Positions 61,002 to 64,000 of a DNA stretch of 64,000 nucleotides are shown piece by piece; the stretch's first letter is position 1, and every line of letters starts with the position of its first letter. The stretch is from assembly GCF_014076415.1 (NCBI RefSeq), contig NZ_CP043568.1, positions 2,480,001 to 2,544,000 on the forward strand, written 5' to 3'. The translations under genes were made by a program, and so were the position numbers. A model generated the notes under the pieces. It was not told the origin of the DNA and did no database searches. It saw only the letters and a list, made by a program, of their open reading frames with translations. Source of the DNA: Comamonas testosteroni (lineage in GTDB: Bacteria > Pseudomonadota > Gammaproteobacteria > Burkholderiales > Burkholderiaceae_C).

Positions 61002-63167
61002 TCAGAAGGTAGTGCGGAACGTCACTCGCACGGCCCGAGGCTCACCTGGATGGACGATACGACCATCAACTGCGGTGGCCTCATTGGGCAAACGTGATCC
61101 GTAATAGTATTGAATGTCGTCAAACTTCTTGTTGAAGAGGTTGAACACATCCAGCGTCAGGCTCGCATCACGTCCCAGAATATCTTTCAAGCTGCGAGTC
61201 AGGCGCCAGTTGACCGTTGATACTGGTTTGGAGCGCACGGTGTTGTCTTCCACCAGCGCACTGCTACCCAGGTAGCGCCACTGAAGGCTGGTGGTCCATG
61301 GGCCCAAGTCACGCCAGGTTGCGGCGACAGAGGACACCACATCCACCGCGTTGGGGATGCGGTCGCCGTTGGTGAAACGTGCCTTGGACAGAGCCAGGTC
61401 GGCATCCAGCAAAAAATGCTTCCCAGGCGTCCAGCGGTTATTGATTTCCACACCGTGACGCCGGCTGGCAAGGCTGGCTTCAGTGGTTCCGGCATCACCA
61501 ACATAGATCAGCTCTGACTTGGAGCGGAGATGCCAGTACGAAATCGATGTTTGCAGGTCGGTAATGGCCTCCGTGCGTGCACCGATTTCCCAGCCGCGAG
61601 AAGGAGCAATTCCGGGAGACGGCTCCACAGGCTCACCGCTGCGCGGGTCGATGCGGCTCATCACGCCTCGCGCATCGTTGCTATGAAAGCCTTTACCCGC
61701 ATTCAGAAAGAATTCCGTGTTCTGCCAGGGGCCCGCAACAAACGTCAGTTTGGGCGAGATCCGGCTTGCATTAGCCTTGCCTGAGTTCAAGGGTTGGCCG
61801 AGGCTGTTGACATCAAAGCGGTAGCTGTCCCCGCGTAGGCCCACAACACTGCGCAACCATGAGGTGAGTTGCACTTCTGACTGCGCATACAGACCCACAT
61901 GAGTTTGCTTGACCTGATCGGCTCTGACCGTGGAGAGAATCTTGCGGGCCTCCGTGTCGTAGAAGGCCACGTTGATATTGTCGTGGCGCAGTTGCAGTCC
62001 AATCTGACTGCGCGCATCCAGGCCTGCCAGCTTATGGTTCCAGGCCCTTGAAATGGCTGCACCGAAGACATTTCGATTGTCCTTCTGAGAGAACTGGTCT
62101 CCGGTATCTGGGCGCTCCAGTGCATAGGTGAAGTTGGAGAACAGTTGCAACGCATAGTGCATCGCATAAGCGGAAACTTTTGTCTCGCCCGAGTTGTCGC
62201 GCTGATGCCATTCCCCCGACAAACTGTAGCGCGACGTCTTGCCGCCATCGGTGGGGTCGATGGAGTCAAATCGGCCGAAGGGCCTGCCCTGATAACGGCC
62301 TGCATCAATGAGTCGCTGCGGCACCTGGTCTGTCGATGTCCAGCTGGCGTCGTAGGCCATCACGCTCAGTGATCCGCCTTGTGCCTGAGTTCCCTTTGTC
62401 AGGCGCAGTACCGCATTTTTGCGTTGCAGATTTTCGGGCACGGACCATGGGCCATCATTGCCCATCCACTCAACAGCAGTGAGCAACGTCAGATCATCAC
62501 CCAGCTCTTTTGACCCGCCGGCGAGGCCGCGCAGATATCCATTGCCGCCAGCTGTGAACTGTATGAATGGTGCATCCAGACGCCGCTTGTAGCTGATGTC
62601 TGCCGCTCCTGCGGAAGCAAAGTCGCCTTTTGTCGCAAAGTACGGGCCTTTGCTGTATTCGATACGGTCGACGAGCTCCGGAACCAGAAAGTTCATATCG
62701 GAATAGCCCTGCCCATGTCCATGCGTTGGCATATTCACCGGCATGCCATCGACGCTGGTCGCAAAGTCGGTTCCGTGATCGAGATTGAAGCCGCGCAGAA
62801 AATACTGATTGGCTTTGCCATCTCCCGAATGCTGGGTGACGATGACCCCAGGCACGAACTCCAGCACTTCGCCGGGGCGCAGCGCCGGGCGGCTTTCCAG
62901 CAGCTCGGAGCGGATGACACCTTGCGATGCCGCATCACTCATTCCAACTGCGTTGTCATAGTGACGGCTGGTGACGGAGACCTCCCCAAGTGTTGCGGCT
63001 TCCGGGGCTGTATCAGCAACAGGCTCGTTGCTGCGGCTGCCATTTTCTGCCTGAGCAATGTGTATTGATGTAGGGAGCCCTGTCGTTTTTGACTGGGCAA
63101 GCACGTTGAAGGGGACCAGGGCGGGGAGCAGACTCAGAGCGCTGGCGTGAACGATTTTTGATTTCAT
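61002..63167 (-). CDS. TonB-dependent outer-membrane receptor (cobalamin-riboswitch controlled)
   Basis: 721 residues from ATG 63167: signal peptide (about 1-25), TonB box near GEVSVTSRHYD, plug domain (about 60-190: VLEFVPGVIVTQHSGDGKAN, LRGFNLDHGTDFATSVDG, PTHGHGQGYSDMNFLVPELV with a His-rich HGHGQGY loop), and beta barrel ending RAVRVTFRTTF with the C-terminal Phe. It takes up a substrate that requires TonB energy; because a full cobalamin riboswitch lies upstream, cobalamin, a corrinoid or cobalt complex is the likely substrate. The frame continues past 63167 but without a signal peptide. Confidence 0.88.
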   Translation of the reverse strand: MKSKIVHASALSLLPALVPFNVLAQSKTTGLPTSIHIAQAENGSRSNEPVADTAPEAATLGEVSVTSRHYDNAVGMSDAASQGVIRSELLESRPALRPGEVLEFVPGVIVTQHSGDGKANQYFLRGFNLDHGTDFATSVDGMPVNMPTHGHGQGYSDMNFLVPELVDRIEYSKGPYFATKGDFASAGAADISYKRRLDAPFIQFTAGGNGYLRGLAGGSKELGDDLTLLTAVEWMGNDGPWSVPENLQRKNAVLRLTKGTQAQGGSLSVMAYDASWTSTDQVPQRLIDAGRYQGRPFGRFDSIDPTDGGKTSRYSLSGEWHQRDNSGETKVSAYAMHYALQLFSNFTYALERPDTGDQFSQKDNRNVFGAAISRAWNHKLAGLDARSQIGLQLRHDNINVAFYDTEARKILSTVRADQVKQTHVGLYAQSEVQLTSWLRSVVGLRGDSYRFDVNSLGQPLNSGKANASRISPKLTFVAGPWQNTEFFLNAGKGFHSNDARGVMSRIDPRSGEPVEPSPGIAPSRGWEIGARTEAITDLQTSISYWHLRSKSELIYVGDAGTTEASLASRRHGVEINNRWTPGKHFLLDADLALSKARFTNGDRIPNAVDVVSSVAATWRDLGPWTTSLQWRYLGSSALVEDNTVRSKPVSTVNWRLTRSLKDILGRDASLTLDVFNLFNKKFDDIQYYYGSRLPNEATAVDGRIVHPGEPRAVRVTFRTTF

Positions 63168-63399
63168 GGAGTGGCACGTCAGTAGCTTGCCGCAACCAGA
63201 ATACTTTTTATGCGCAGCGCCGCCTTGCTGGCCAGCATTGGTGAGATGCAGGGCTATCGCAATCGTCTTTGTGCAAGAAAAGGGCAACTCGATCCAGATG
63301 TGGACGAGGCTCCGGGGCAGCAAACATAAACATCAAAACGAAAAACGCTTGGTTTACGCTACTGAACGGAGCTATCCGTCCACCTAGAGCCCTCGCTCG

Positions 63400-63570
63400 A
63401 TGGCACAGTAACGAATCGCACTGGCAGGTCTCCTGGCTCGCACCGTGTTTGGCGCCATTCACACCTTCCCGCCTTGAGAACAAAGCAGTGGCTTTCGTGA
63501 AGGACTCAGTGCTTACAGTTGCGAGGACAGCCACGTAGTTTCAACGTGTTCCCTTTTTCATCCCGAGATG
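63400..63570 (-). promoter_or_regulatory. Full cobalamin (AdoCbl-type) riboswitch of the TonB receptor
   Basis: On the minus strand, in order: AAGGGAACACGTTGAAACTA, CGTGGCTGTCCTCGCAACTG, AAAGCCACTG, AAGGCGGGAAGGTGTGAATG, and the B12 box GAGCCAGGAGACCTGCC (63423-63439). All conserved blocks of the AdoCbl riboswitch are in the right order. It lies about 230 bases upstream of the receptor start. Confidence 0.93.
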
Positions 63571-63695
63571 GGAGCGCAGAGCTTGGCAGATTGTAACGAT
63601 GGCATGAGTTTACTGCCTCGGTCACGAATCCGCTCGCAACGTTAATAAACACATTCTCTTGGAAGCGGACACTCAGAAAGATGTATTGGAATTCC

Positions 63696-63747
63696 GCTTC
63701 TGGCCGAACTCAGTCGGTCAAGACCCGCAGACTTGTCAGCCGTAACC
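63696..63747 (-). repeat. 52-base degenerate repeat, copy 2 (inverted)
   Basis: Reverse complement of 42525-42576 with 44 of 52 identical bases, including GACTGAGTTCGGCCAGAAGC. Confidence 0.6.
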
Positions 63748-63921
63748 AGCACAGGCGGTTAATTCAACCGGAATACGTAGACCCCCTCAGTACCTACCCG
63801 TGGACTGCGAAAGCCGCTCCGTACGGATGACAGCAGAAGGGCTGGAGCTGTTACAGCGCTGCTCGACAGAGATGGTTGTGCTAGATCTAGCATTCCGGAC
63901 AAAAGTGCCATCGATTAGGAA

Positions 63922-64000
63922 TCAGCCATCAGTACGCATGTCAAATGGCGACATCGTACTCATCATCGCTGTGAACGATTGGGCCTTGATGAGGTCAACT
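63922..64000 (-). CDS. Possible C-terminal end of a gene running off the window
   Basis: Minus-strand frame VDLIKAQSFTAMMSTMSPFD, then MRTDG and a stop at 63922-63924, open to the window edge. Too short to identify; it could be a chance frame. Confidence 0.25.
   Translation of the reverse strand, partial: VDLIKAQSFTAMMSTMSPFDMRTDG

Larger units (their letters stand above)
63168..64000. other. 833-base end region with riboswitch and repeat
   Basis: Holds the riboswitch (63400-63570), the second copy of the 52-base repeat (63696-63747) and at 63922-64000 the possible end of a minus-strand gene that continues beyond the window. No other gene is visible. Confidence 0.45.

Noticed and set aside
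1..64000. CRISPR arrays, rRNA or tRNA genes
   Set aside because: No regularly spaced repeats and no rRNA or tRNA signature sequences were seen on either strand.

Overview
The window looks like a chromosomal stretch of a high-GC betaproteobacterium of the family Comamonadaceae, most likely Comamonas (testosteroni/thiooxydans type). I infer this from the overall protein flavour, the short dispersed repeats between genes, and gene neighbourhoods such as AzoR/LysR, sbp-cysTWA and H-NS of the beta-proteobacterial type. No database search was possible, so the genus is an inference.

Layout. 0-8.3 kb: end of a membrane protein, FMN azoreductase divergent from a LysR regulator, a small serine hydrolase, the complete sulfate ABC importer (sbp-cysT-cysW-cysA) and dsbB. 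8.3-11.1 kb: glutathione S-transferase, then an AmpR-like LysR regulator divergent from a class A beta-lactamase lipoprotein. 11.1-19.1 kb: a Fur-box-preceded iron-signalling operon (ECF sigma, FecR-type regulator, TonB receptor with an N-terminal signalling domain, PepSY membrane protein, DUF3649, DUF3325), interrupted by a 1307-bp ISL3-family insertion sequence with intact inverted repeats and a perfect 8-bp target duplication. 19.4-31.1 kb: metabolic genes, namely a ClC-family channel/antiporter, a DHFR/RibD-like protein, class II ribonucleotide reductase (nrdJ), 2-isopropylmalate synthase (leuA), an AraC regulator, N-acetylglutamate synthase (argA), an SRPBCC protein, a lipid-type methyltransferase and a PAP2 membrane protein.

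31.2-40.9 kb: a Tad (tight-adherence, Flp pilus) locus read on the minus strand: secretin, lipoprotein, two tandem Flp prepilins, TadG/TadE-type pseudopilins, TadZ, TadA, TadB, TadC. It begins abruptly with only the C-terminal end of cpaB/rcpC; the rest of cpaB and the prepilin peptidase gene are absent from the window. Next to the break sits a tyrosine recombinase, then a two-gene Gabija-type anti-phage system (gajA OLD-like nuclease, gajB UvrD-like helicase) and a nuclease fragment. This looks like an integrated defence island that broke the pilus operon.

46.9-53.5 kb: DUF3455 and ferritin-like exported proteins divergent from an ECF sigma/anti-sigma pair, a membrane diguanylate cyclase, an H-NS-like protein, a small XRE regulator and an orphan lipoprotein/small-protein pair. 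54.0-58.7 kb: an HTH regulator followed upstream by a two-gene module encoding a CoiA-like PD-(D/E)XK nuclease with a zinc-finger N-terminus and an LA2681-type HEPN protein; I regard this as the best candidate for a poorly described, possibly defensive system. 59.1-63.6 kb: a cobalt/cobalamin locus in which two separate cobalamin riboswitches precede cbtBA and a TonB-dependent receptor, with a degenerate histidine-phosphatase between them. I saw no rRNA, tRNA or CRISPR array.
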